Positions 51,651 to 63,600 are shown, counted from the stretch's first letter. The stretch: 64,000 bases of DNA from Marthasterias glacialis (GCA_911728455.2 OU452225.1:21610495-21674494), one strand, 5' to 3'. A program made the numbers and translations. The notes: generated by a model not told the origin, from the letters alone.

Positions 51651-52744
51651 GGTAAGTGGGTAAGTGAAATACCCTTAGATAAAATGTCAATTTAAAAGAG
51701 GCATAAAATCAAAGATTGTTTTCAGTGCTGTATTTGTCCAACACTGAGGGTAGTCTGAACAAATAACTAGTCTAGCTCAACATAACCATGAGGATTGCAC
51801 ACATAAACTATGCTAAAATAAGCCAACAATACTTTTATTCAAGAGGTAAAATAATACAATTCAATAACATGGTTTGTTGAAATACTCTGGTAAAAGCATA
51901 CACAAGAATAACTGTGTTAAGTTACACAAGCATAGCCTGTTTCCAACAGAAAACTTTTTTTTAATTTGAAGTAAAAGTGTAAATAAAAAAAAAACCTTCA
52001 AAGTACTTTAAAAATGGTATAATGAAAATTCTTCTATTCAGAGTAAAATCTTGGCAAAATACCAAAAAATGAATAATATTGTGATTATAAGATTTGAGTC
52101 TTTCTCTTACTTTGTAAATGACAGCTCTTGTTAAGATGATACAATGAACAGACTAGTTTAAGGCATAATTGCATCTATAAGTATTATCTATGTCCTTTCA
52201 CACTACAGTCATAAGAACATAGGTAAACCCATTAAATTACTAATAACGAGTTTCTAATTGAAATTGGTGAAAATCAAACACAACAAAGGACTATAGGGTA
52301 ACACACTCTTTACCACTTGTTTTCAATGCCCTCAAAATCCATCTATGATGTTGGTCTCTCCACACTCATCAATACAACTGATAACATTTAGCAGCATGTT
52401 GGTGAATCAATGCTATTTAAGTTTATCTTCAAAACCTCTATTAAAAATATGTCTTTTCCCGTGACATACATTACAATCTTAAATATTGTCTCCATCCCAA
52501 GTCCTCTTACCATTGCTGGCTGCAGCACATTCTACTGTATGTATTTAGTATCATCATTGCATTCAGCATCATGCAGCCCATAGATTTGTGAACAATTTAA
52601 GTTCAGTACATTGAAGGTTACATACTTCTTTACAAGGTAAAGTGAAATAAATGAATTTTGCGTATCACAAACCATTCACCTACAGGGTATTCACCTGAAA
52701 TAATGTTGGAACTGCACTTTAGCATATAAATAGTCTACCATTAT

Positions 52745-52750
52745 TTTATT
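52745..52750 (-). terminator. candidate ANKRD13C poly(A) signal
   Basis: AATAAA on the minus strand, about 128 nt after the ANKRD13C stop codon. Single-hexamer evidence only. Confidence 0.4.
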
Positions 52751-52877
52751 CAGAATAGAACATTTGGGACTCAGTATGTTAATAAATACTCAAAGAAATT
52801 GGAAGAGAAATTTATCCTAAGCAGAGGGATATGCGTACTGCTTGCCTGAATCTTTGGTAAGTTATTGCTAGCTGGTG

Positions 52878-53011
52878 CTATAGCTCTGGGAAGCGGCTTG
52901 AATCTTGAGTATAATCCCGAGGGATTCTAAAGAGAGATGTGGAGATGTTATCTCGATATTGGAAGTCCTGAAATGTAACTCGAGCTGTTATAGTAGGCAG
53001 GACTGGCACAT
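52878..53011 (-). CDS. ANKRD13C: ANKRD13C last coding exon
   Basis: Encodes VPVLPTITARVTFQDFQYRD, NISTSLFRIPRDYTQDSSRF and PEL, then TAG. Acceptor TTTCCTTAG, entering in phase 1. The ending matches the family C-terminus. Confidence 0.94.
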
Positions 53012-56000
53012 CTAAGGAAACAAAAACATTGGATCAATGTCAATCAAGGAAGTCTACTCATCCTGTGACAGCTAAATGCTTGCTGGTTTGTCCTGGATTA
53101 GTCATCATTAATTTAGTCCATGGACTGACAATATAATTAGTCTAATGTGGCACCATTTATGTGAAATTTCAGTCTTTGGGTCATGACAAATCAATGGTGT
53201 CACATTTAGACTAATGATATTGTCACTTTCATTGCTACAAATGATATAAAACTTTATCATACACTAAGACAGCCCTCATAAACAATTATCATTATAAATA
53301 TTGGTTTTTAAGGATTTAACGCTATAAACAGTGATATTAGAATAAGTTCCTTGGCTGGCTCATGAACTGATGCAGGTGATAGCTATTTACTATTGTGATA
53401 GTAGCTTACTATTGTGATAGCAGCTTACTCTTGTGATAGCAGCTTACCACTGTGATAGCAGCTTACTCTTGTGATAGCAGCTTACTCTTGTGATAGCGGC
53501 TTACCATTGTGATAGCAGCTTACTCTTGTGATAGCAGCTTACCATTGTGATAGCAGCTTACCATTGTGATAGCAGCTTACCTCTGTGATAGCGGCTTACC
53601 ATTCTGATAGTAGCTTACCATTGTGATAGCAGCTTACTCTTGTGATAGCGGCTTACCATTGTGATAGCGGCTTACCATTCTGATAACGGCTTACCATTCT
53701 GATAGTAGCTTACCATTGTGATAGCAGCTTACTCTTGTGATAGCAGCTTACCACTGTGATAGCGGCTTACCATTCTGATAGCAGCTTACCTCTGTGATAG
53801 CAGTTTACTCTTGTGATAGTAGCTTACCACTGTGATAGCGGCTTACCATTCTGATAGTAGCTTACCATTGTGATAGCAACTTACTCTTGTGATAGCAGCT
53901 TACCATTGTGACAGCAGCTTACCACTGTGATAGCAGCTTACCATTGTGACAGCAGCTTACCACTGTGATAGCAGCTTACCATTGTGATAGCAGCTTACCA
54001 CTGTGATAGCAGCTTACCATTGTGATAGCAGCTTACCACTGTGATAGCAGCTTACCATTGTGATAGCAGCTTACCATTGTGATAGCAGCTTACCATTGTG
54101 GTAGCAGCTTACCACTGTGATAGCAGCTTACTCACGTAATAACAGCTTACCATTGTGACAGCAGCTTACCATTGTGATAGCAGCTTACCACTGTGATAGC
54201 AGCTTACCATTGTGATAGCAGCTTACCACTGTGATAGCAGCTTACCATTGTGATAGCAGCTTACCACTGTGATAGCAGCTTACCATTGTGATAGCAGCTT
54301 ACCATTGTGATAGCAGCTTACCATTGTGATAGCAGCTTACCATTGTGGTAGCAGCTTACCACTGTGATAGCAGCTTACTCACGTAATAACAGCTTACCAT
54401 TGTGACAGCAGCTTACCATTTTAATAACAGCTTACCTATCTTAATAGGGAATCCAGGTGGCATTTTGATTGAAATGAAATCTCGTAGTTTCTGGAAGTGT
54501 CTCATCGGTGTTAGTACTTCTAGAATGTTCAGAAGATCTGGTATCTCCATTGGAAAGTCCTCACTCTATGCAACAATCATTACAACAAAAGATAATCAAA
54601 ACCCTGTTATTAACATTTCCTGTCAATGTGATTGTTTTGGCCAAACACCAATAAATCCATGTATACTAGGTGCTGTCCAAGTCCTGAGTACAAGAAACAG
54701 ATACATAAGGGAAAAACCTCAATTCATACTAATTAGTCTTCATCCCACTTGATCCTAATTATCCCACAAGTGCAAGTGGAATATGCACACATATATTACA
54801 AGCGTGTTCCATCTTCTACAAGTATAGGATCAATAATTTATTTATCCTCTTACAAATTTGTGAATAGAGAAAAGAATACAACAGATGAAGTTAGTGCTGT
54901 GTTTACAAACATCAACAGTTAAGTTCTTTATCTTACAACCATTAAACTTGTTGCAAGTGCGTTCATGTGTGTATTGAAATCAGTATCTCGTTTACAATAA
55001 AGCAGTATCAGAATGGAATATTAGAATTTATCTTCATGCAAACTTGAATCCTCGTTTCTGATTGGTCGATCCATGGCAACAACTGTGTGATGTTAAACCA
55101 TATTTCATGGTCCATATCACACACTGTGAATTGTGCGGTTCTAACTCTGCAAGTTTAACAATGCGATCACAATAATGCAACTTAGTATGCAAAAAAAGAG
55201 TGAAAGGCCAACCACACTAGTTTTCTATGAACTGTAATCTTGCATGTCTGCAATATACAAAACCAGTTTGAAAAAATAGAGAAAACATGATATATTTTTT
55301 GTAGATACTGACCAATGCTAATGTAGCCTTGAATATCTTCTTTGTTTCTTTACATACTTGTTGTCTCCCAAGGTGGGATCTGCATATAATAAGACACAAA
55401 GTCAAGATAAAACTAAGACCTAAACTAAGAAATAAAACTAGCCTTTCATTAGAAACTGGTAAATTATCATGTATAATAAAGAACAAAACATTGTTACAGG
55501 CTTTGGGATGAATTTTTGATGTCATATAACAAATTCATAATGTATTTGACCTGAAAATTGTGATTTCAATTTTAACTAGCTATTTCTATATATTCAAGAA
55601 TGTTATCAGATTTCATTTTAGGTATTGCACAAAAAATCTGTGGTAGTATATTAAAAATTAGAAAGAAACTATTGTCAGGATCCAGACATTATCTCACATT
55701 CTTCAGCCATGAACAAAAAATTATGCATGTATTTTGTGCATTGTCCGTGGCATATGCGAAAGTTTTTGTATGTTATTCGTTTCGAAACAGCATTATCTGT
55801 CAAATTTGTTCAGAGAGAAGAAAAAACAACAACACATTTACGGCGAAAATAAGGCCATGCAACTTGAATGCTTTAACGAATTCAACAATAAAAATCCTTT
55901 ATTTCACTATTAAATGTGGAAAATCAGAAGAAACAAATGGTTATCTGAATGATGACATCGATGGTAAAAGTCATGAAGTATCTTACCGTCCTGGTCTAGT

Positions 56001-59000
56001 TTTGATGTATTCAGACCATGATATCTCATTGGGTGGTGGTGAAGACAATGATTGTCTGTACTGAGGCTGTCAACATTTGGAAAAGGAGGTTACAAATTTA
56101 TTTCATTTGTCAAACTTTTCAGTAATATCAAATGTAACACATGTAAGTCATAGCATCCACTTATGTACACATTTTACATTTTCATTCTTACTTTTCATGA
56201 AACTATTTGATGTACATTTAAGCTTCTTGCATATTGCCCTGTCTTTTGTCAAGAAGTACACAATCAACCATAAACTGTAACTTGTCATTGACTCTTGCTT
56301 TGCCTGTTGGTATGGATTATGCCAAATTGCATCAGATACATGTGTTTCTCTTCACATTTCATTCAGATGTGAGAGGTGAATCAATTAAGTATCATCATTT
56401 GCAACTTGTTGCACCTACTCATTGAAATCTTGCATTTTTTGTGCTTTGCTTAAGGTAGAAATACAAGACATGCCAAGACATTTGATCTAAATTGCAAGAT
56501 CATAGAAGTCAGCTACAGTTAAACCCTACCAAATCACTCATCTTCTTGGCCTCTCTGTCTCAAATTCGTGAAGTTCTCAACAAAATTCCAAATCTAGTTT
56601 GTTGCCCTGTTAATTTATTAAGTTGATCCTTCAAAGATTCCATTAAAGTCCTCCTCACTAAAAACGAGCAGTACAAACCACTGGCTCTTTTTACCATGTA
56701 CAATTTCAAATCCCATAGAAATCTTCAAATGAAATTCCATTACTTTCCAGGGCAAAATTCAGGTCCATGTTTTTTATGTTTTTTTAACATCTTAGAAGTT
56801 CATTTACAATACACTGGTTTGTCACATACTTGATATATAGGTCTATATGTTTAATTATAAAAGGCTGGAGTAGTTCAGCTTTTCAGTTTATTTATTGTAC
56901 AGACTTTTTCACCCCAAGGCTCATCAGCAACTACAACAAACTTAGGTCTACATGTAGATGTAGTGTGCATTATCATTAACAAGATGGCCTCTGCCTCTCC
57001 TTTCCTCCACCCACTTCATTCTACATATCATCAACACACTGTAGGGACAGGGAAAAAGTCTACCGCTGCTTTTTTTGTTCAGATTGGAACGCCATAGGTC
57101 CTGTGCTTTGTGCAATGCATGTAAAAGAACCCCAAAACTCTTTGTTCGGGGGAAACAAATCGTTGCACTGTGAGTGCATGCACTGTGCATGCTACACAAT
57201 GGAATGTCCGGTCATGTTAATGTTTCAGTATTCTGAGTTTACACAAAAGCAGGTTTTCACATCCATAATTTGCCAAGGAAAATTTGTGCGTGTATTCAGG
57301 TCATCCGACATAAACTGGTTAACTATAAAGATGGTACTGGAATTCATGCTTGAAATCTCCCTTTTTCCCAAGGTTATTGTATAATCCCCGATTCCATACC
57401 TTTGTCCTTTTGTTATAGAAAGAGGATTACGAGAGATTGTTAGGCTGCCACCATTGTTTATAATTTTATCTAGCTCAATGGGAACAGAGATTCCAGCATA
57501 GATTTCGTGGCTTACAGCCAATCTTTTGCGATCCACACTGAACGCATCTCATATTTTCTCAAAAGAGAACAATAAATTCTGGTACTTTTTATGAGAACCT
57601 TTGTTGTCTTTAACAAACTATTACGGCAGTTCCAAAAACATGATACCGTACAGAGGCACAGAAAATATTTGTTCATACCAATGTTAACTTTTACAAAGTG
57701 CCAAATAAACGGGTTTCATAATTTTGAAATATATGTAGCTCTTCATACCTGCCGTATAATAATGTGTTCGTTGAAACAAATGTAGATAAAGTGTTATAAA
57801 AAAGTTGTGTATTATCGATGTATTATAGAGTTGTGTAGTAATAATTTTCCATTGTGAACCAGAGAACCATTTTTCAAGTACACATTGGCTCCATTAGCCA
57901 TGCCAAAACTGATCTAAAAGATCAAATTGATCATTCAAAAATCAATGACAATCAATTGAATACCGTTAAAATGTTATGTGTGTAGTCCTGTACAACTGTA
58001 CCACACCGATAACACTGGAATGGTACAAAATGAGCGTGTCATTTATGTTTGCACGTAGGGAACACTTTCCTAGTCTGACTACAAAGTTTTCAACATCACT
58101 TCAACTACATACAAACTCCATATCATCCCTAATGTGACAACTTTAGTAATTAGATCAAGCTATTATAGTGTTGTGCATAGCCTAACATTATTTGTCAACA
58201 TGTGTGGGTTGTTCTGCATCATGATTCCATTACTTTTATTTCTTGGAATATCAAGTTTCTATGAATCCTTGCAAAACAATAAAATTCCATGATTATTAAT
58301 CAGAGCTTTAAACTCAAGGATTTTCCCTGACTGGGGGATTTCTGCACTGGACTAATTGTAATCTTGGCCCAAGACCGCGCGTGCATACACTATCCACTAT
58401 CGAGCACTGACGTCTTGAGCCAAGACTAGACTAGTTGTAAATCTTCAATTAATATATTTTATTTTGATTTAGACTCATAATAAAGTACATGCTTGAAAGA
58501 GAATGAGCTAAAAGCTCAAGTTTGAACTTTGCATTAGATGAGTGTATATATTGATACAAGCCTAGTTGTGACTCAGCTGGTTGCTGTGTACATGTACTTA
58601 CTTGGAGGTTTGTTGGTAAGACAGCACCTTTGCTTAAATTCTCTAAAGCTGTCTTATTCTTCTGTACATCCTCATCTGATAAATGCTCTCTCCTGTCACA
58701 AATCAATCAAGGCAGCTGATTGGATCAGAATGCAATGTATTGTACCGCAGACATTTCAACACTACAGTTTGTTTCCGATAGAATATCACAAAACTGTCAC
58801 TAATAAACCAAGTCAATTTCTCATTTATTTGAACCATTTGCTGATTATCAACTGAAGTGTTGATACCATCAATTCCATCAATTATATGAATATATGTTAA
58901 AGGCATCCTATCTTTACAATCCATGCCATGTAATAATTGTCACAAATGTCACTGCTGATCTTTTAGCAGTATACTCCAGTATACTTGTGAGTCGTGTTGT

Positions 59001-59690
59001 CATTTAGCCTTTGAGAAAGACTCTGCTAGGGTCGAAACATCAGGCCATTAACAATTTGTTGCCTATCTTTTAGCTTACTCTATCTAAAATGTTAATGACC
59101 AACACTGTTTACATTAGAGATTGTACAACAAAGTATCTCATTTATATCCAAAACAAACTGTAATACTTCCATGAACCAACAAGAATCATCTTGTCATGAA
59201 TGTATAGCAACAAGCTTTTATTAATACCTTCACTGAGTGATTTACAAGGATTCTTCCCCACTCTAACAAATTACTACACCATATGGGTGACTCAACACCC
59301 TAACTGTAGTACTCTGATTATGGTGGTATGCCTGAACCTATGTAAAGCATGATCAGTTTACTCATGCAGTACCCAGTCCAACACAGTCCAACAAAACCTG
59401 CTGTTAGAGTTTGATGGAAAAGGGACTGTAAGAATTAAAGGTTTTTTTTGTATACGTGAAATAAATTGACATAACTGATAGTACAAGTACCTTTTTCTCG
59501 TCTCAATGATCAGGTTATTGATGGTGTAGAAATTTGCATAGAAGTTACCAACCATTTCACTCTTGTTTTCCCTGAATAACCAGCCACTCTGTGCACGGTT
59601 GAATGTGATTGGTTTAGTTGACATTGTTACCGTTACAATGTCACTACTCATAAGAATGTCTACTTCCTCTTCCATTTCTTTATCTGTTTC
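52878..59690 (-). CDS. ANKRD13C: ANKRD13C orthologue, C-terminal six exons (5' part beyond right edge)
   Basis: Coding order: 59690-59491, 58692-58602, 56066-55987, 55379-55313, 54565-54436, 53011-52878 (stop TAG at 52878-52880), all phases consistent. The product contains STKPITFNRAQSGWLFRENK, SEMVG, TRKRREHLSDEDVQKNK, PPPNEISWSEY, SEDFPMEIPDLLNILEVL, MPPGFPIKIDVP and the C-terminus RDYTQDSSRFPEL. These match ANKRD13C rather than ANKRD13A/B/D, which have a different C-terminus with ubiquitin-interacting motifs. ANKRD13C is an ER-associated protein reported to act in GPCR biogenesis. The N-terminal ankyrin repeats must be encoded by exons beyond base 64000; I found none between 59691 and 64000. 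Confidence 0.92.
53126..53225. mobile_element. MITE, about 100 bp
   Basis: TGACAATATAATTAGTCTAA...GGCACCAT is inverted at the right (ATGGTGTCACATTTAGACTA, ATGATATTGTCA), about 30-bp ends. Located in the last ANKRD13C intron. Confidence 0.75.
53386..54433 (-). repeat. 20-21-bp minisatellite built on the ANKRD13C 5' splice site
   Basis: About 50 units; on the sense (minus) strand each reads GGTAAGCTGCTATCACAATG or close. About 40 units keep GGTAAGC; the rest read AGTAAGC. The first unit is the authentic donor of the exon at 54436. A longer block (containing GGTAGC, then CACGTAATAACAGC on the plus strand) repeats about 248 bp apart (54096 and 54344), showing higher-order duplication. Confidence 0.96.
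54436..54565 (-). CDS. ANKRD13C: ANKRD13C penultimate coding exon
   Basis: Encodes SEDFPMEIPDLLNILEVLTP, MRHFQKLRDFISIKMPPGFP, IKI. Acceptor TTGCATAG, donor ATAG|GTAAGC, phase 1. The donor is the first unit of the minisatellite. Confidence 0.95.
55313..55379 (-). CDS. ANKRD13C: ANKRD13C exon, third from the end
   Basis: 67 bp encoding SHLGRQQVCKETKKIFKATL AL in frame with both neighbours. Acceptor ATATGCAG; the donor TTG|GTCAGT is weak but both phases fit and LGR...CKE-K-FKAT is family sequence. Confidence 0.9.
55987..56066 (-). CDS. ANKRD13C: ANKRD13C exon, fourth from the end
   Basis: 80 bp encoding PQYRQSLSSPPPNEISWSEY and IKTRPG. Acceptor TTGACAG, donor CG|GTAAGA, phase 2. The PPPxxxIxWxEY motif is typical of the family. 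Confidence 0.92.
56067..58601 (-). other. ANKRD13C intron containing a foldback-family copy
   Basis: AT-rich. No exon was found; the dispersed element at 56885-57545 lies inside. The rest holds nothing I recognise. Confidence 0.6.
56885..57545 (+). mobile_element. foldback-family copy in ANKRD13C intron
   Basis: Contains the core TAATCCCCGATTCCATACCT, TTGTCCTTTTGTTATAG and AGAGGATTACGAGA (57381-57436), CGGGGGAAACAAATCGTTGC and flanks recalling the other copies. Confidence 0.6.
58602..58692 (-). CDS. ANKRD13C: ANKRD13C exon, fifth from the end
   Basis: 91 bp encoding (R)REHLSDEDVQKNKTALENL, SKGAVLPTNLQ. Acceptor TTGTGACAG, donor CAA|GTAAGT, phase 0. Confidence 0.94.
59007..59046 (+). repeat. 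degenerate Penelope-type hammerhead-like tail
   Basis: GCCTTTGAGAAAGACTCTGC, TAGGGTCGAAACATCAGGCC keeps the layout of the 25548/29991 motif: stem I GCCT/AGGC, stem II GACTC/GGGTC, GAAA, and a one-pair stem III. Its first core reads TTGAGAA instead of CTGACGA, so it is probably inactive. A different subfamily, in ANKRD13C intron, antisense to the gene. Confidence 0.5.
59491..59690 (-). CDS. ANKRD13C: ANKRD13C exon, sixth from the end
   Basis: 200 bp encoding ETDKEMEEEVDILMSSDIVT, MSTKPITFNRAQSGWLFREN, KSEMVGNFYANFYTINNLII, ETRKR. Acceptor TTTCCTACAG, donor AAAAG|GTACTT, phase 2. Very close to the ANKRD13 family core. Confidence 0.95.
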
Positions 59691-59935
59691 CTGTAGGAAA
59701 GTGTAATACAGTCAACTTGTTCATAATAAGACAGTTATTGTTACACCATAAACCAAAGTCTGTAACCCTTTCAACAATTGATGTTATTAATTAAAACATG
59801 CAAAGTGCAACAACTTACAACTGATCAAAACTGTTTCTGACAAACACAAAAATACTTCTTTACTAAACTTTGTATAATCAGGACGATTTTCCCAACTCAG
59901 CATGTTTTTTCCATTAAAATACAACCATTTATTAG

Positions 59936-60460
59936 TTAAAGAGGATGGGCCATAGTGATTGATGTTGACATTATTGTTTAATTTTCTGCTTTCTATAATT
60001 ATTGCATCAGACAAACTTCTCTTTTGTGACATTAAACTGACAAAAGAAGTGATATTTGCAGGGAGTTTTTACTCCTTTAACTAGCCCGCTGCCTAAATTT
60101 ATCAAAATCCCGGAAATGAGGGCAGCAAACAAATCATGACGTCACTGGAAGTACTGAATCCCCGGATGGTCTGCACTGAGCAATGCTTCAATGAGTAACA
60201 ACAAACAGGCGTTTGACAGAGGAGTACTTCCTGCGACGTCACTAGTCTTTAGAATTTCTGGAGACAACTTTCAGGCACCAACTGCTGTTGTTCTGATTTT
60301 GGCTCGAGGCGGGTGAAAAGAGTCTCGGAAACTTCCTTTGTAAACGAATAACCACACATTCTATAATTCAGTCATTGTTTTTTCGTAGTAGATATAGGTG
60401 TATTTAGGGATGTAAAACTTTTTTTGAAGAGAGACTTCTAGCGTGGCCCATCCTCTTTAA
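59936..60460. mobile_element. TTAA-bordered MITE, about 525 bp
   Basis: Begins TTAAAGAGGATGGGCCATAG and ends GTGGCCCATCCTCTTTAA; inverted ends of about 17 bp with TTAA at both borders. Interior CpG is higher than flanks and ORFs are absent. A piggyBac-type origin is plausible from the TTAA. Confidence 0.75.
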
Positions 60461-60639
60461 AATGTATAATTGTTTTCAATTATGGTTAAAAACAAAAACC
60501 ATTTACATCTTTACAGAAGCAAATTAAGGTAATTATGACATTAATGTTACCTTTCTGCAACTAAAATGTCCTAGTAATGAAGAAAAACAGGAGGTATTCA
60601 AATTTAGAAACTAATCAGAAACCAGCCAACTCAACCCCA

Positions 60640-63600
60640 GCAAAGTCATCCCCTAAGCAAAGTCACCCCCTGAGCAAAGTCACCCCCTGAGCAAAGTCAC
60701 CCCCTGAGCAAAGTCACCCCTAAACAAAGTCACCCCCTAAGCAAAGTCATTCCCTAAGCAAAGTCACCCCCTTGGCAAAGTCACCCCATTGGCAAAGTCA
60801 CCCCCTGAGCAAAGTCACCCCCTAAGCAGTCACCCCCTGAGCAAAGTCACCCCCTGAGCAAAGTCACCCCCTAAGCGCAGTCACCACCTAAGCAAAGTCA
60901 CCCCCTTGGCAAAGTCACCCCATTGGCAAAGTCACCGCCTGAGCAAAGTCACCCCCTGAGCAGTCACCCCCTGAGCAAAGTCACCCCCTGAGCAAAGTCA
61001 CCCCCTGAGCAAAGTCACCCCCTAAGCAAAGTCACCCCCTTGGCAAAGTCACCCCATTGGCAAAGTCACCCCCTGAGCAAAGTCACCCCCTGAGCAGTCA
61101 CCCCCTAAGCAAAGTCACCCCCTGAGCAAAGTCACCCCCTTGACAAAGTCACCCCATTGGCAAAGTCACCCCCTGAGCAAAGTCAGCCCCTGAGCAGTCA
61201 CCCCCTGAGCAAAGTCACCCCCTGAGCAAAGTCACCCCCTGAGCAAAGTCACCCCCTGAGCAAAGTCACCCCCTAAGCAAAGTCACCCCCTAAGCAAAGT
61301 CACCCCCTAAGCAAAGTCACCCCCTAAGCAAAGTCACCCCCTGAGCAAAGTCACCCCCTGAGCAAAGTCACCCCCTGAGCAAAGTCACCCCCTAAGCAAA
61401 GTCACCCCCTGAGCAAAGTCACCCCCTAAGCAAAGTCACCCCCTAAGCAAAGTCACCCCCTAAGCAAAGTCACCCCCTGAGCAAAGTCACCCCCTGAGCA
61501 AAGTCACCCCCTGAGCAAAGTCACCCCCTGAGCAAAGTCACCCCCTGAGCAAAGTCACCCCCTAAGCAAAGTCACCCCTGAGCAAAGTCACCCCCTAAGC
61601 AGTCACCCCCTGAGCAAAGTCACCCCCTAAGCAAAGTCACCCCCTAAGTAAAGTCACCCCCTAAGCAAAGTCATCCCCTAAGCAAAGTCACCCCCTAAGC
61701 AAAGTAACCCCCTAAGCAAAGTCACCCCCTAGCAAAGTCACCCCCAAGCAAAGTCACCCCCTGAGCAAAGTCACCCCCTGAGCAAAGTCATCCCCTAGCA
61801 AAGTCACCCCCTGAGCAAAGTCACCCCCTAAGCAAAGTCACCCCCTAAGCAAAGTCACCCCCTAGCAAAGTCACCCCCAAGCAAAGTCACCCCCTAAGCA
61901 AAGTCACCCCTGAGCAAAGTCACCCCCTGAGCAAAGTCACCCCCTGAGCAAAGTCATCCCCTAGCAAAGTAACCCCCTGAGCAAAGTCACCCCCTAAGCA
62001 AAGTCACCCCCTAAGCAAAGTCACCCCCTGAGCAAAGTCACCCCCTGAGCAAAGTCACCCCCTAAGCAAAGTCACCCCCTAAGCAAAGTCACCCCCTGAG
62101 CAAAGTCACCCCCTGAGCAAAGTCACCCCCTAAGCAAAGTCACCCCCTGAGCAAAGTCACCCCCTAAGCAAAGTCAACCCCTGAGCAAAGTCACCCCATG
62201 GGCAAAGTCACCCCTAAGCAAAGTCACCCCCTAGGCAAAGTCACCCCCTGAGCAAAGTCACCCCCTGAGCAAAGTCACCCCCTGAGCAAAGTCACCCCCT
62301 GAGCAAAGTCATCCCCTAGCAATATCACCCCCTGAGCAAAGTCACCCCCTAAGCAAAGTCACCCCCTAAGCAAAGTCACCCCCTAAGCAAAGTCACCCCC
62401 TGAGCAAAGTCACCCCCTAAGCAAAGTCACCCCCTGAGCAAAGTCACCCCCTGAGCAAAGTCACCCCCTGAGCAAAGTCACCCCCTGAGCAAAGTCACCC
62501 CCTGAGCAAAGTCATCCCCTAGCAATATCACCCCCTGAGCAAAGTCACCCCCTAAGCAAAGTCACCCCCTAAGCAAAGTCACCCCCTAAGCAAAGTCACC
62601 CCCTGAGCAAAGTCACCCCCTAAGCAAAGTCACCCCCTGAGCAAAGTCACCCCCTGAGCAAAGTCACCCCCTGAGCAAAGTCATCCCCTAAGCAAAGTCA
62701 CCCCCTGAGCAAAGTAACCCCCTGAGCAAAGTCACCCCCTAAGCAAAGTCACCCCCTAAGCAAAGTCACCCCCTGAGCAAAGTCACCCCCTAAGCAAAGT
62801 CACCCCCTAAGCAAAGTCACCCCCTGAGCAAAGTCACCCCCTAAGCAAAGTCACCCCCTGAGCAAAGTCACCCCCTGAGCAAAGTCATCCCCTAAGCAAA
62901 GTCACCCCCTGAGCAAAGTCACCCCCTGAGCAAAGTCACCCCCTGAGCAAAGTCACCCCCTGAGCAAAGTCACCCCCTGAGCAAAGTCACCCCCTGAGCA
63001 AAGTCACCCCCTAAGCAAAGTCACCCCCTGAGCAAAGTCACCCCCTAAGCAAAGTCACCCCCTAAGCAAAGTCACCCCCTAAGCAAAGTCACCCCCTGAG
63101 CAAAGTCACCCCCTAAGCAAAGTCACCCCCTGAGCAAAGTCACCCCCTGAGCAAAGTCATCCCCTAAGCAAAGTCACCCCCTGAGCAAAGTCACCCCCTG
63201 AGCAAAGTCACCCCCTAGCAATATCACCCCCTAGCAAAGTCACCCCCTAGCAAAGTCACCCCCTGAGCAAAGTCACCCCCTGAGCAAAGTCACCCCCTGA
63301 GCAAAGTCACCCCCTAAGCAAAGTCACCCCCTGAGCAAAGTCACCCCCTGAGCAAAGTCACCCCCTGAGCAAAGTCACCCCCTGAGCAAAGTCACCCCCT
63401 GAGCAAAGTCACCCCCTAGCAATATCACCCCCTGAGCAAAGTCACCCCCTAAGCAAAGTCACCCCCTAAGCAAAGTCACCCCCTAAGCAAAGTCACCCCC
63501 TGAGCAAAGTCACCCCCTAAGCAAAGTCACCCCCTGAGCAAAGTCACCCCCTGAGCAAAGTCACCCCCTGAGCAAAGTCATCCCCTAAGCAAAGTCACCC

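Larger units (their letters stand above)
47454..52744. other. region between UHRF1 and ANKRD13C 3' ends
   Basis: AT-rich with many TTTATT/AATAAA hexamers on both strands. It likely contains parts of both 3'UTRs and true intergenic sequence. Aside from the possible exon at 48893 and the repeat at 51170-51650, nothing was seen. Confidence 0.5.

Noticed and set aside
53386-54433. Possible CRISPR-like or origin-type array
   Set aside because: A simple 20-bp tandem repeat in an intron, with no spacers.
55600-56064. 154-codon plus-strand ORF
   Set aside because: It overlaps the ANKRD13C exon at 55987-56066 in antisense, is AT-rich with no recognisable domain, and is best explained by chance.
52878-59690. 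Assignment to ANKRD13A, B or D
   Set aside because: The protein ends at SSRFPEL shortly after the PPGFPIKI block and has no ubiquitin-interacting motifs, as in ANKRD13C.
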